Source: Tricholomella constricta (Eukaryota; Basidiomycota; Agaricomycetes; Agaricales; Lyophyllaceae). Taken from it: a stretch of 64,000 nt of DNA. Shown here piece by piece: positions 33,712-45,233 of the stretch (its first letter is position 1; each line of letters opens with the position of its first letter). A model generated the notes under the pieces. It saw only the letters and a list, made by a program, of their open reading frames with translations, was not told where the DNA came from and ran no database searches. The stretch lies in NCBI GenBank assembly GCA_013368375.1, contig JAACJP010000003.1, positions 682,001 to 746,000 on the forward strand. The letters run 5' to 3'. The translations under genes were made by a program, and so were the position numbers.

Positions 33712-35090
33712 ATGGACGACTCCTTTCAATTCATTATTGAGTCGCCTCAGCACAACCAGGGCCATAAAAAGCGTCCTCGTCTAGTCACATCCTGCGATAA
33801 CTGGTGTGTTATACACTTCTCCCTGCCCTGTCATCTGCTCAACATCATTTACAAAGCCGTCTCAAGAAGATCAAGTGTCTCCAGCCTTCCCCAGAAACAA
33901 AATGCGAAGCTTGCAAAGCCTCAAAAATACCTTGCCGATTCCGTGACAGGGAACGTTATTTTGCCGAACGAAGCCGCGCGATAGCGGGACCAAACGTTGG
34001 CACATATGTGGACGAGCAAAGGTGGCAGTCATTTCCCGTCCCCCGCTCTCTTCGTCTTTTCTCAATTCCCATTCCAGAACTGAAGTCAATCCTGCCCTCG
34101 ATGCATTCTCGATAGCTTCTGGATCTTCCAGTCCCGCACTGTCGTCTCATTCAAACCCTCGTTCCAACTCCCATTCCCCAAAGCCGAGTGGCATGGTCTC
34201 TGCCGAGGGAGATTCGAGTGCCAGGTATCAGTCATATCCTCCCGATCCTCGTCGTCCGGCGGATCCATCTCATAGGCATGCTGGTTCATCGTCTGTGTCT
34301 TCCTTCCAGTCCTCGCGAAATGACCCAGGATATGGGTTTAATACCCCACCTACTCATTCCCGGTCGCCGTTATACCAACAGAATTCTCGCCATCTTCATC
34401 TCTTCGATCCCGAGCAGCCGCAATGTCCCCATCCCATGTTGATGCAAAATTTTGTACCAATCTTTTTCGAGCGCTTTGGCGGAGAATTTACGTTCCTCTC
34501 CTACGAACAAGTTGTGGCAGAGGCCTGGGAACGAAGACTGCCTCCGATGCTTTCCAACAGCATCGCTGCCATAGCTTCTAGGTGGGGTTTCCCCCTTGTC
34601 CTTGATCTTGTTAATCTAACGGTGTATGAAGATATGCCGATACTATCCCGGAGCTTGTCGTCCGTGGTCTGCATAATGTTTCAGAGACTTATCTCGACAA
34701 CGCCAAGGTAAGTCAGAAATTCTCACCCCACCGGAAAAGCGCTCACATGCACACAGACCATTGGGGGCTCCATCTCGCACATTCCAACCATGGACACCCT
34801 TCACGCTTTAATTTTACTCACTTGGTCGGAATATAAGAACAATAGAGCGAGTTGTAAGTACTCAAGTGCGCCTCTCAAGTGCGCCTCCGGATGCCGAACA
34901 AATCAACGATCCTTTTTTTATAGCTTTCCGGTCTTATTGCTCAATGGCGATACGCATGGCGATGGATTTAGGCCTGTCTGACCACAACGCCATTCATATG
35001 CATCCCAGTGAAAAGGAAAGGAACCGCAGACGCGCTACCTGGGCAGTGGCCTACCAGCTCAACTCCCTTGTGTTGCCTTATGATCGGTAA
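33712..35090 (+). CDS. Zn2Cys6 transcription factor, probably truncated
   Basis: N-terminal binuclear zinc cluster CDNC-RLKKIKC-(x)-CEAC-KASKIPC, with the first intron inside it. After a Ser/Pro-rich region (SHSNPRSNSHSPKPSG, SSSVSSFQSSRNDPGYG) comes the fungal-specific transcription-factor domain: PHPMLMQNFVPIFFERFGGEFTF, IPELVVRGLHNVSETY, IPTMDTLHALILLTWSEYKNNR and MAIRMAMDLGLSDH. It stops after RRRATWAVAYQLNSL...YDR at 35090, about halfway through the usual middle homology region. An alternative frame carries on to 35211 without resembling the family. The protein would be about 400 residues instead of the usual 600 or more, so it may be a pseudogene or a short regulator. Confidence 0.72.
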
Positions 35091-36183
35091 CAGTCGGCTC
35101 TCTGATTTCGTGGATCCGCTGGCGATCGATCCATCCTATCCCGCTATTCTGAATCGTATCCTAGATATAATTCAGCTGCACAGTTGTACTGTATCAGTAA
35201 CTAATTTCTAATTATTACTTGGCTCATTGCTGGTATTTGCCAGCCATTTGCGATGGAACATGTAAATTCCAACCCCCACAAAGATTTGTTTAGCTTGTAA
35301 GGAAGTTCTAGTACGCCGTCAGAGAAATGTGTGTGCGTCGTGCAATCACGCATGTATAACTAGGTCCATTAATACACACAACTGATTGATCAACCTTCGA
35401 CGGCTGTGCCACGCCACTGGACCGACTGGCAGATACACAGTAAATTCGAGATTTATCAAGGGTCGGACCATGGCATCATCATCATACAATGTATGGCGCT
35501 CAAGAGTGGCCCGGTCTCTCGTAACTACTGAGCATGGCCACTTTTTCGACCTCAATGTGGTCCACAAGCTCCAACGATTCCACCATCTCAGGTCCACAAA
35601 ATAAATTGCTCTCATCGATCTAATCCCAAGCGATATGGAGTTCATCTTTTCCGGAGAAACCTTGACGCAACCATATGGTCCTGTTTCTATATCAACATGA
35701 CCAAAAATTGACTGGCTCTGGGGATTCTGGGCCGTGTGTTCTGTTGAGGATTACCATATCGGCATATCGGACCTTGAAGCTTGAGCACTTGGTGGCATTA
35801 CTGCGTACATCAAGTCCTGATTGCGTAAAACTCCGATATAGGACACTGGACGAGACAGGTAAGTGGTCTTTGAATGGCTGTCGGTCAGGGCCGTTCAGCA
35901 TTAGACGCGTAGATGGGTACCAAGTGCGTACAGGTCACATCACATCGATGATGGCAAAACTATTTGGCACACAGTCCAATGATGCCGCACAAAGTGGACC
36001 TCAACGGCATGCGACATCTGCCATCATATGTACCTGCAGCAAGTTCTCAGTATCGAATGGCTCACTGTCAGCTGGGCGCCATGGATTAGCGATTGATTGA
36101 CGTCGTCGTCAAATTCAAGGTATCATACCCGGCGCAATACTTTCTTCCTGAACCTCCCGGGCTTCTTCTCGCGAACACCTTCT
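35091..36183. other. Intergenic region of about 1.1 kb, no gene seen
   Basis: Follows the truncated regulator. A 141-codon plus frame at 35675-36100 and a 99-codon minus frame at 35346-35645 are open but look like chance, with no domain and no conserved splice pattern. This could be decayed sequence of the missing regulator 3' part or of a mobile element; I find no terminal repeats to support the latter. Confidence 0.5.
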
Positions 36184-38148
36184 ATGTCACAATCACTGGA
36201 TGCCGCCGCCTACACGCTCGCCGCTTACCTGCGCATAGCATCACTTGCGGTTTCTCTCTATGAGTGAATTAAACTCTCCCAGATCTTTGGCGCCTCCATT
36301 CCGATCCTGATTCTCTTTAGTTATCTGGAAACACTACCCACGGTGTGGCGATTTTATAAGGAGCAGTACAAGACCCGTCGAATCTCGTTCGTCTTTACAG
36401 GTCATCATCTCAGCAAAACTTGACTCATCCATTGCTGTTTCAGGCTATCATTCGTTCTATTTGTATTGATTCGGTTGGTCCTCATGTGCATGTCTATACA
36501 TACTATCTAACATCTTGTTCTATTCAGTGCGACGAGTGTCTTGGTGCTTGTGATCAGCAGCGTCAGGAGCTCTTATGTTATGCGATTCGTCCCATCTTGA
36601 CGTCGACTTGTTTTAGGTCGGTTTCTTCTATAGCAAATTTACGCCGAAGACATGCAGACGGTTCTTTCTACTTCCGCCTATATGCAAGGGTAGGCGATTG
36701 AATCGTCGAATGTCATCGTGTGCTAAGGCCTTGTCCCTAGTTTTTCAGGCAATGGTTTCGCAGGCCATTCTAGGAGTCAGGTAAGAACGCTGCTAGATGT
36801 TGTTCTTCAACGACCTACTCGATTCAAGGGCTTGGAATTTGTCAAGAAGGTCTCGACATGTTACCTACACGCTCGTGGGCTTGTACAGCATTGCATGCAT
36901 AGTGCGTATTCCGTATCATACTTTACGTATGCTGGTTTTCATTCCGTCGACAGCTTCAATGGATCACAACCTTGTATCAACGAACGCGTAAATTCATCAC
37001 AATCGCGTAACATAAGTATCTAGCACTGACACACATATACTGTTCAGCTGTGGTGGGCTCTGAATATGTGAGTTCTTTATTTAGATCGCTGTATCACTTC
37101 TCTCAACTCGTTTCTGCGTCATAGGCAAAGTAGGTCAAATCTATTTCAACATCATTGTAGGCGAATGGGCCTCAAACAATATCAGCTGCCGAGCATTCAA
37201 CCAGGTTCGCCAGCTGGGGGCGTACATCTATTATGCTGTCGCAGTCATCTACGATTTTGCGACCACCGGGATATCCGTTTTTTTCTTACTCAAATATAAG
37301 ACGACTTCAAATAACTCGCTGTATGTCCTTCATATATACTACTCTTGCACACAAGCTGATTTCCCTATTTCAGCATGTCAAAGGTGACCCGGATGTGAGA
37401 GGACTGCTTCATTGGTCTGTATTGTTCTCATTCGTACGATTCCTTAGGATGCTTTATGATGGCATTGGCTATTTCGTTGCCCTCGCTGGTACGCGATACC
37501 TCTCTTCATTGACACAAAACATTGAATTCGTGGTTCCTGCTCATTTCCAGCCGTAAATGTCCTCAACCTCATCCTCTACAAGAAGGCTCAGGATATTCAG
37601 GTAGGTGTATACCTTGTATGCAACCCTCACAATCATAAAACATATGTCGTTTTCTAAGACAGCGGCGTTAGTTTTTTTCACTCTGACTCTCATAATATCA
37701 CACTCAGTCTCCGGTAGTGCATCCCTCGCGTACTGCGTTTCGTGGATCATGTCTCAACGGTTATTGATGCATCTATATGGTTTGTCTGGTTTGCTGCATT
37801 TTGATTTGTTTTTGTATTGATCAGCGCTCACCAGACGCGTCCCGCGAACGTCGAAATGAGAGCATTGAAGAGGCCATTACTATTACCCAGCACCTTGACT
37901 CCGTGCGTCAAGTTAGTCGGGCGATCAGGTCACAGTTTGAACACAAGAGTGGCCGAACCTTTGACCTCACTGTCCCTGATTTCGATTTGGGCACGGATCC
38001 AGGACAATCAGATCCTCCTGAAGATCTTGAAGTTCAAGTCAGAATCGAACACACAGTAAGACTTGACCGACGACTAAGAACATACGAACTGGAAAATTAT
38101 TCGAGAAGCGAGCGATATAGCCAGGATATGCATCCCAGACATCGATAA
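36184..38148 (+). CDS. DUF6533-type seven-TM membrane protein, possibly degraded
   Basis: Spliced start MSQSLDAAAYTLAAYLRIASLAVSLYDYLETLPTVWRFYK carries the DUF6533 signature (xLYDYLxTLPxExxxxW-like). Next come SFVLFVLIRATSVLVLVISSV, GFFYSKFTPKTCRRFFLLP, MVSQAILGVRAWNLSRRSR, HVTYTLVGLYSIACI, YAVAVIYDFATTGISVFFLLKYK, LYDGIGYFVALA, VNVLNLILYKKAQDIQ and ASLAYCVSWIMSQRLL. The C-terminal tail is charged (SPDASRERRNESIEEAITI). Most of about a dozen introns splice cleanly. The last junction (after RLLMHLY, about 37769) gives a phase mismatch with the tail, and the piece around 37020-37180 is unclear. A large agaricomycete family of unknown function. Confidence 0.62.
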
Positions 38149-38677
38149 CACAGGTATTGAATCTTATACCTACACAACATGCCTTGCGGCTAACATCATA
38201 TGTCCCCAGGCTCCGGACAACAAATGTAGCGTGGACGAATCACGAAGTAATTGTATGTAATTTATATCAGTTATCATTATATTTTGGGGGTGTGGAGTGC
38301 GAAGGAGACCAGTGGCTATCTTTTCTTCGGTAGTATTATTGACTATTGACAGGCTTATATCTGAGTATTACATACCGTGAAGAGAATTGAACTTGGTAAA
38401 GTCCGCGAGATAAGAGCTCCGAAACCTACATACTCTTTACAAGTAACAGGCGATGCGTAAACTTCAAAAGATGAAACGCTTCAGTTGTAATTTGGAGACC
38501 CTGTTTGGACTCGGTAGAGGCTGTACGATCACGATCACACGTGCCGGAGGAAATATAGATAGCAAGTGCGCAACGGGCAAACTTGACCTTCAACGTTGAT
38601 CGTGAAGACCGCTCACTTCTGTCGTCTGAGGCTGGACCTCTTTCTGAATCTCTCAATTTATATCTGTCTGTATCACG
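38149..38677. other. Intergenic region, no gene seen
   Basis: About 530 bp between two plus-strand membrane-protein genes. It should contain the promoter of the GPCR-like gene. No supported coding sequence. Confidence 0.55.
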
Positions 38678-40556
38678 ATGAAGCAACTACTCAATGGCTC
38701 CGTGTCAATGCCCTATACGGGGCAAGAAGTCCAAGGTGTCATGGTATTCTAAATTCATTGCTCTTGCAACAGCCGACGTGAAGTGGCTAATTCACGATAG
38801 ATTCTAATTGTAGTTTCATGTATCTCGCTTCTGGCGGTCGTTGCGCTTCTGTTGGCAATAGCTGTAAGTAGTTCTCTAGCGTAACTTTTGCCATCTGATC
38901 CACAGACCTTTTTCTCGTAGCTGTCCGCTTTCAATACTAGGGGATCACTTGACAACCACCTCTTTGTCCGCACACATGTCGCTGCATATTTTGTGTCCCT
39001 TCTACTCTGCAATATCATCCAAGGTACTCCAATTCTCCTTCGATTTGAGTAAGAAGAACTCATAAGAGCCAGCTATTGGTTCGATCATGAATACCTCATG
39101 GGTGCACAGAATGGGTGTTTATTTTGGAGAAACCTGTGTTCTTCAAGGTCAGCAGGTTTTGAGAAGATGTCACTGCTGGGCTGAATTTGAAGGCACCTTG
39201 CAGGCGTGTTGAAGCAAACATCTGATGTCGGGGCGGCACTATGGACGCTTGTGAGCTCTTGTCTTTTCCCATCAAGTGTCCTTCTCAGTTCCTGCGCTGC
39301 AGGTTATCGCTGTCCATACAACCTGTGTTCTGCTCCTGGAGTTGAAAACACGAGCGTTTGTATTATGGGTCACGCTCCTGGGTGGCTGGTCAACAATCGC
39401 GGCTCTTGTAATACTCGGTCCTGCAACTCTGAACACAGAACAGTTGGGTCCATTTTGTGAGTGCCTCTCATCTCATGATAGGAAATATGTTCAACAGTTG
39501 GGATCCAGATGATGTATCAGGCTACTGGTGTTGGATCTCACCGAACTACCCCACGCAGCGAATCACGTATGTCGTTATTGTATTATCTTCTCCTGTCTAA
39601 TGTGCTATTGGGGATGTTCAGGCTGGATTATCTCTTTGTATGTGTCGAACAAGAAACACAGTATCGCACTCGCTCTGACTATTTGTACAGATGTTCCTGA
39701 CGGCTTTCCTCAGCTTTGTCTTATATATCCTCATTTTCCTGCGGTTTCGAGGAAATGTCGTTCGGAATGGATGGCGTATTCGATTTCGTAAATCGAGTGA
39801 CGTTGTGTCAGCTGATTCGCAGGGTAGAAAATTTGCGGATGACCAGGATAGACAAATTGCGAAACGAATGCTGCTGTAAGCTGCCTTTGCGTTTTCCAAG
39901 CTTCGAGTTCAACTAACTATTTTCTACAAGTTATCCGGCAAGACCAGTCTCCTGCTAGCTTGATGTCTTTGAACTTACAGGTTTCCTGCGATAGATTGCA
40001 TACATTGTTCTTATAATTCCGATAGCAATCTCCAGATTTTCCTCCTGGGCTGGCATCAATGTCCCGTTTGAGGTCACAATATTCAGGTGGGTCCGCGCGA
40101 TTTTCTGACCACTTAAATGATGAATTGAAACACTGTTCTAGTGCTGCCATCTTTTTACTATCTGGCCTTGTCAATGTGGTACTATTTACAACTACCCGTA
40201 GAATTCTACCCGCAAAATCGATGAAGATCGGTCAATGGTCCCTTTCGCATCCAAGGGGACCACCCACAGAAGCGGACAACCAGAGACATGAATCTCATAG
40301 AACAACATCCCAAGCAACGGGGCACATCAGATCAGGATCCGAAAGCTCGACAGAAACAATAGTTGCCGATTTCACGAGCCAGAAACTTTCAAGGACTGGA
40401 AAGCCGCGACCTCCCTCCATTACGATCAGAAGAGACAGCGTCGAGAGCATGTACAGTGTTTATGATGACGAAGTACCCGACGCACAGCACCCTGGGCTTC
40501 AACCCCCAGTACCAACCTCCCACTGGAGTCCTGACGGTTCGCCTCAACGCCGGTAA
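38678..40556 (+). CDS. GPCR-like seven-transmembrane receptor
   Basis: Spliced reading: MKQLLNGSVSMPYTG leader; TM1 ILIVVSCISLLAVVALLLAIA; HVAAYFVSLLLCNIIQAIGS; IMNTSWVHRMGVYFGETCVLQG (a Cys after TM2 typical of receptors); KQTSDVGAALWTLVIAVHTT; RAFVLWVTLLGGWSTIAALV; the ectoloop block YWCWISPNYPTQRI; MFLTAFLSFVLYILIFLRFR; GNVVRNGW; then SIAYIVLIIPIAISRFSSW and IFLLSGLVNVVLFTTTRRIL. The cytoplasmic tail is long and Ser/Thr-rich (SSTETIVADF, RRDSVESMYSVYDDE) and suits phosphorylation. The pattern matches basidiomycete receptors related to Git3/cAMP-receptor-like proteins. The ligand is unknown. About eight introns; the first junction (GGT/gtcatg) is provisional. It is linked to two G-alpha genes. 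Confidence 0.75.
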
Positions 40557-40807
40557 TTACAATGATCTCCTTATACCCAAACCCTTACTCAAATGGCACT
40601 TAGATCGTGGCAGTATTAGTAGCCGACATACGATGTACAGCGGATATAAATTGACCATTTTGAGCTTCAACATTACAACAATGTGAGAGATTGACGCTTT
40701 TGAAAGCAGAGATAAGTTAGAACTCTGGGTGAATGAACTTGGTATCAATTCTAAAGTCTAACAGTACATGAACATGTACTCAGGAGCATAACAGATATAC
40801 AAGAGAA

Positions 40808-41962
40808 CTAATACGCGTGGTCCCAGGGAAGGCCACCCATGAACAACTCGTCCTCGCCCTTGGCGGAGGTACTTGAGCTTGGGCACCAGTCGAGTAGCTC
40901 TCGCAATGCAGGGGATGACTGATAATATGAGTGGAACCGGGCGTGCAAGTTTCGTTGCCTTCTCTTCGACAAAAGAACAGAGTGGCATCCATATAAATCC
41001 CTGGAATAAGGGAGGTAGCCATTTACCTGCTGAGGAGGAGGTCAGATCATAACACAAGAAACATCTGGAGGCTTACCTCGCCAGTTTCAGCTATGGGATG
41101 GTGATCGACATCTAGATCCACGCCAATGTACTGGAATTTTTCCATTGGCCAACGAAGAGCTCTGCGATGCAGGTCTGTGAATCGCGCTCGTTTGAACTCG
41201 TATCCAATTATGGTAATTTTGGTAGGGTATCTTCCAGTATACTCGTGGAATCGTGTGATCGAAAAGAGGAAGTTTTGGAATGAATCGAGAGCATGGTCTT
41301 CTGTCGTAGCTCGTTTAAAGGTGGAAGATCCTGTTTGGAAGACGTCAGCAGCCAAAGCAAGGCGCATATACGATTCCGCCTCTGTGGTGGTAGACGCGGA
41401 TCGCGTCTGTCCGCTGTGTCAGGGTAAGTACGTGAAAAAGAGGAAAGAAGACGGCTCACCCGCTGAAGACAAGAAGTGCATTCACGTCCTCCCTGACCAG
41501 CTCAGCCCTGTATAATCGTCAATTCCATGAAAAGCTGTGGTCTAAAATTTTGATTTACCCTCGATATATGTGCGCGAAGAAAGTAGAGATACGGCCTCCC
41601 CCCCTCTGATAGGGTTCGAGGACCCATTGGTCCTCTCGCAGCCTTAGTTCAGGATCTGTGCCCTTCCAGATCGCATGGCCTGGTACGATGATGAGGTGAT
41701 TTAGACGAAGATGCGTCACGTCCCTAGAGACTGTTGATAGTAGAACCGAGGAGTCGGTGTGCTTCGGTTGTCGAGCACGAGACAGATATCGCAGGTTGTA
41801 GAGCAGAGATATGGTGGTAACCACGGCAAGAAGGAGAAATCCAAGGTTGGTTACGCGTGCACGGCTGTATAACACGTCGAACAGGTTGAATTTTCGGCGA
41901 GAAGTGGCAGCATTTCGTCGATAAGTCCCTCGTCTTGCGGAAGAGACGGGCGAAGGGAGCAT
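40808..41962 (-). CDS. YdcF/DUF218-like membrane-anchored protein
   Basis: N-terminal basic segment, then one membrane anchor (VTNLGFLLLAVVTTISLLYNL). The luminal or cytosolic domain matches the fungal YdcF-like family: LRLNHLIIVPGHAIWKG, LREDQWVLEPYQRGGG, LLVFSGGQTRSASTTTEAE, YMRLALAADVF, TTEDHALDSFQNFLFSITRF, YPTKITIIGYEFKRARF, DLHRRALRWP, YIGVDLD, then LPYSRDLYGC and a C-terminal GLPWDHAY. YdcF proteins are Rossmann-like and some bind SAM; the enzymatic role is unknown. It is convergent with the GPCR-like gene about 250 bp away. Confidence 0.72.
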
Positions 41963-42151
41963 CAGCCTTCAAAGCTATGTGATCAACCTGGACCCACCTC
42001 AGCTTATCTCACCCCTGACTGACCCACTTCACCCCAGTACATAAGTTCCAATGCAAAAAATGATCATTATCCTTCCACAACCAATGCTTCAGGTATGTGA
42101 TATACACTACATAGATACAAGGTACATTGATCCTACCATTTAACAGCTCAT

Positions 42152-44998
42152 CTAGTGCTCGGGAAAGAATCCCAACAGTCCGTCCTGGTCATCTTCCTCC
42201 CCACCCTCGAACTCTTGTTGCCAAGTCTGGAGGCGTATTCTCATTAACTCGTCCCAAAATAATGTCGGCGTTTGATCTCCCTTCTTCAAGAAGCCCCGGA
42301 TGTGTCTCAACCACTGTTTGACGAGCCGGAATCTAACCTCGACCTTCAAGTTGCTGGGGGAGTCTTGCTCAAACGGAGGTAGAGCCTCTTGGAAAGCTAG
42401 AAGGGACACCTGGCCAAGCCAGTAGAAAGGAAGGGCTAATTATCAATGACAAAGGTGAGTAAAGTGCTGGGGACTAAGAAGCTTGGATTGACCATTATAG
42501 ATGAAAGGAGGCTCTTCGTTGACGTCGTCGACTTTAGGCAACTCTGGGGAATTCAGCCAGTTTTGTAGCCAATTGTGCAAGGCATACTGGAGGCGATATA
42601 TTTCTTGATTAACGATCTCGTTGGGGTTCACGACTCCAGTCACAACGCCTCTGGGCAGACGGCCTTCGACACAGGTGACGAACAGATGGCGTAAGATTGC
42701 GTGGATAAGGATGAAGTGGGAAAACGGGTTGGCGGGTATGGTCGTTTCGAGTATATGCGTCTCCGAAAGTGACCCCAGGCACTGAAGCATACTGAGTCCA
42801 GTAAGGCGCAATTTGGACGAACCATAGGGCGATGGTTCCTGGAGTGCCATAAACCAATCAGTTGCCGTGGTGGCACGCCACAGACTCTCCTCGCAAGGCA
42901 AGTTTAGTTCGATTTCGCTTGGGTGGTAGGACGACGGCAGTGCAAAGTAGATGCTGTGACAGCAGTCGTGCAGGTACGACCACCATATCGCCCTGTAAAA
43001 TGGAGATTAATGCTTCGTCAAACAGAGAAGGAAACCCACATACCGTTTTGTCATTTCATTCACTACCCATTCCTGCCATAACACTTCAAGGGGAGCTTCT
43101 GTAAGGCTCCTTGGCTCCCAAGTAGCGTTATTTGTGATCATTCCAGTTCGACGTATCATCTAACGGTATGATCAGTGATCTATGTTCTCCAAGAATAAAC
43201 CGAAACATACCATAACAAGCATCCCATGATAGATACTCGACGATGCTCGTTGGTCTGGCTGTTGATGGAATAAACCGATAGTCTGCAGCAAAACGACAGC
43301 GAGAATGAGATGTATTTGATCTGAGGAGTCCGTCGGGTTTTTCGCCTGAGGTGAAGGTGAGCGGTGGTCATGTGCAAACTTCGGGAACAAACTTACGAAT
43401 TCCTGAACTAGAGCCTCTCGAGCTGATGCCAACGTTTTCGTGATGAATATAGATGCTTTGCGTGTTTTGACAAAAAGTGCACCACAGGCCTGCATTGCGC
43501 CCAACAGGACTGGTGGTTTCTGGTCGGAGGTGAAAGTATTCGCGTGAACAATGGGAATCTGTGAAAGGAACGCAGAAAAGAACAGGTAAACTATCAAAAA
43601 AGACGAAGTGAGTCTGAATATCTGGGCAGAGACTATAATCACATACGATAATGCTGCAGCTCAGGTTCAGGAGGGTCCACATCAGCTTGAGAGGACTGTC
43701 GAACGTCGCTGAGCGCAAGCCGTGGAACAGAATTAGAAGTCGATCTTTCTGGCACGGAGTCGAAACTGGGGCTCTCGTCGTACGCTTCTATGGCTGGGAG
43801 CTGCGTTGAAGTTGCTTGAGGCATCAATGGGAAGCCGTCGGACGAACTTAAAGGCAGCCCTGCCCAGCTTAGGTCTTCCAGTGGCATAGAATGGGACACG
43901 GAAAAGATGTTGCTGAAGAACGGTTCAAACATGTCACTGATATACACTGGGGACAGGTGACTGTTGACCGGAACCAGGCGATCGTCGACCTCGTCGATTG
44001 TGTCGGTCTCCGAAGGGTTGGAGGAATAAAGCTCCACTGCCGAAGCGCTCGTAGAAAGCTGTTCTTGTGGGAAAGTTTCGGTCTTGGAGAAGGAAGGCAT
44101 TGAGACGCTTGAGCTCAAGAAATCGGACTGGCCGAGTGGATCGAAATGTGACGACGTTTCCTCGTTGGAAGTTTGCGCGTAGTCGTCTACTTCTTGGATT
44201 TGGAAAGTACTCGTGTTGTATGCCGGAGTAGACTCGGGTGTTGTGACGAACAGCGTAGAAGGCGAAGTTGACGACTCTGATGATGAGTCGGTGTACGTCG
44301 TCGTTGGGACTTGTTTCTGCTGAACAGGCAGGCTCGCCGTCGAACTCTTCCGCCCAGAGCCATTGTAGACACATTGCTTTCCTCGAGCGGCACACTTGGA
44401 GCATGGGTATTGCCTGTCGCATTTGATCTTGGACTCCATACACGAAGCGCATGACTTGCGGCGGGTGCGACTCGAACTACAGGTCGTTTTACTTCCGTTA
44501 GTGATCGAACCCAAATTTGAAATCGATTGAGCTCAGACTCACGGATCAGTACAACTCTTCTTGTGTCGTGTAAGAAGGTCACTGCGGGTGAATTGCGAGT
44601 CGCAGGTCTAATTAGGGATTGTTAATACTCATTCAAACATCATATTGAGTAGCTCGAGAACTTACATCGCACCGATGCAGCCTCTCGTTCGTATCTTTGA
44701 ACGGTCCAATGAGTATTGGACCTCGACTAGAATGATGTAACTCACGAGTGCGTAGATGCCTGTTCAGGTGAGTCGTGCGGGTGAATTTGGCCGGACAGTG
44801 GGGGCATAGTTTCGTCTGTGGAAGGACGGGAATATTGCCTCTGTGATTGCGCATCTTGGACAAGGACCCATCCTTCTTTCTGAATTCGAATGGCTGATCC
44901 TCTGTCGGTGGGATGGGAACTCTCTGCGTGGTCAACATGGTGGGCGCTGAGGTGGATGACTGATCAGAAGGGAAAGGAGCCGCTTGGCCAGGTATCAT
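42152..44998 (-). CDS. Transcription factor with C2H2 fingers, Zn2Cys6 cluster and fungal TF domain
   Basis: Two C2H2 fingers come first: LCPHCPAKFTRTTHLNRHLR and HRCDVCDSQFTRSDLLTRHK. They are followed at once by a Zn2Cys6 cluster, SCASCMESKIKCDRQYPCSKC-AARGKQC. A long Ser/Thr-rich acidic region follows (SSSESSTSPSTLFVTTPES, TDTIDEVDDRL), then the fungal-specific domain: LSQIPIVHANTF, ACGALFVKTRKASIFI, HLILAVVLLQTIGLFHQQPD, ASSSIYHGMLVMMIRRTGM, EWVVNEMTKRAIWWSYLHDC and CEESLWRATTATDWF. The end is IHAILRHLFVTC through GLLGFFPEH. About nine introns. Fungal regulators with this C2H2 plus Zn2Cys6 arrangement form a known class; the target genes are unknown. Confidence 0.88.
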
Positions 44999-45233
44999 AA
45001 TTGTACAACGGATGTCAGCCTCAGCCGCAGACCAACGGACGACCTGTCCTCAAGTCCGTCAGCCTCGGGTCGTCGATACACCCTATATGGAAACACCTGT
45101 CAATTTTTCAATGTTGATGTTGCAATGATGCTTTCCCAACAGCATATCAAGGGCTTGGAAAACAACGACCATTACGCGAATGTGACAATGCAGCTTACAA
45201 GTTACAGGTATGTACAATATGTACAGCCCCACA

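Noticed and set aside
35675..36100. 141-codon plus-strand frame in the gap after the Zn2Cys6 gene
   Set aside because: No domain, no splice signals that extend it, and mixed composition.
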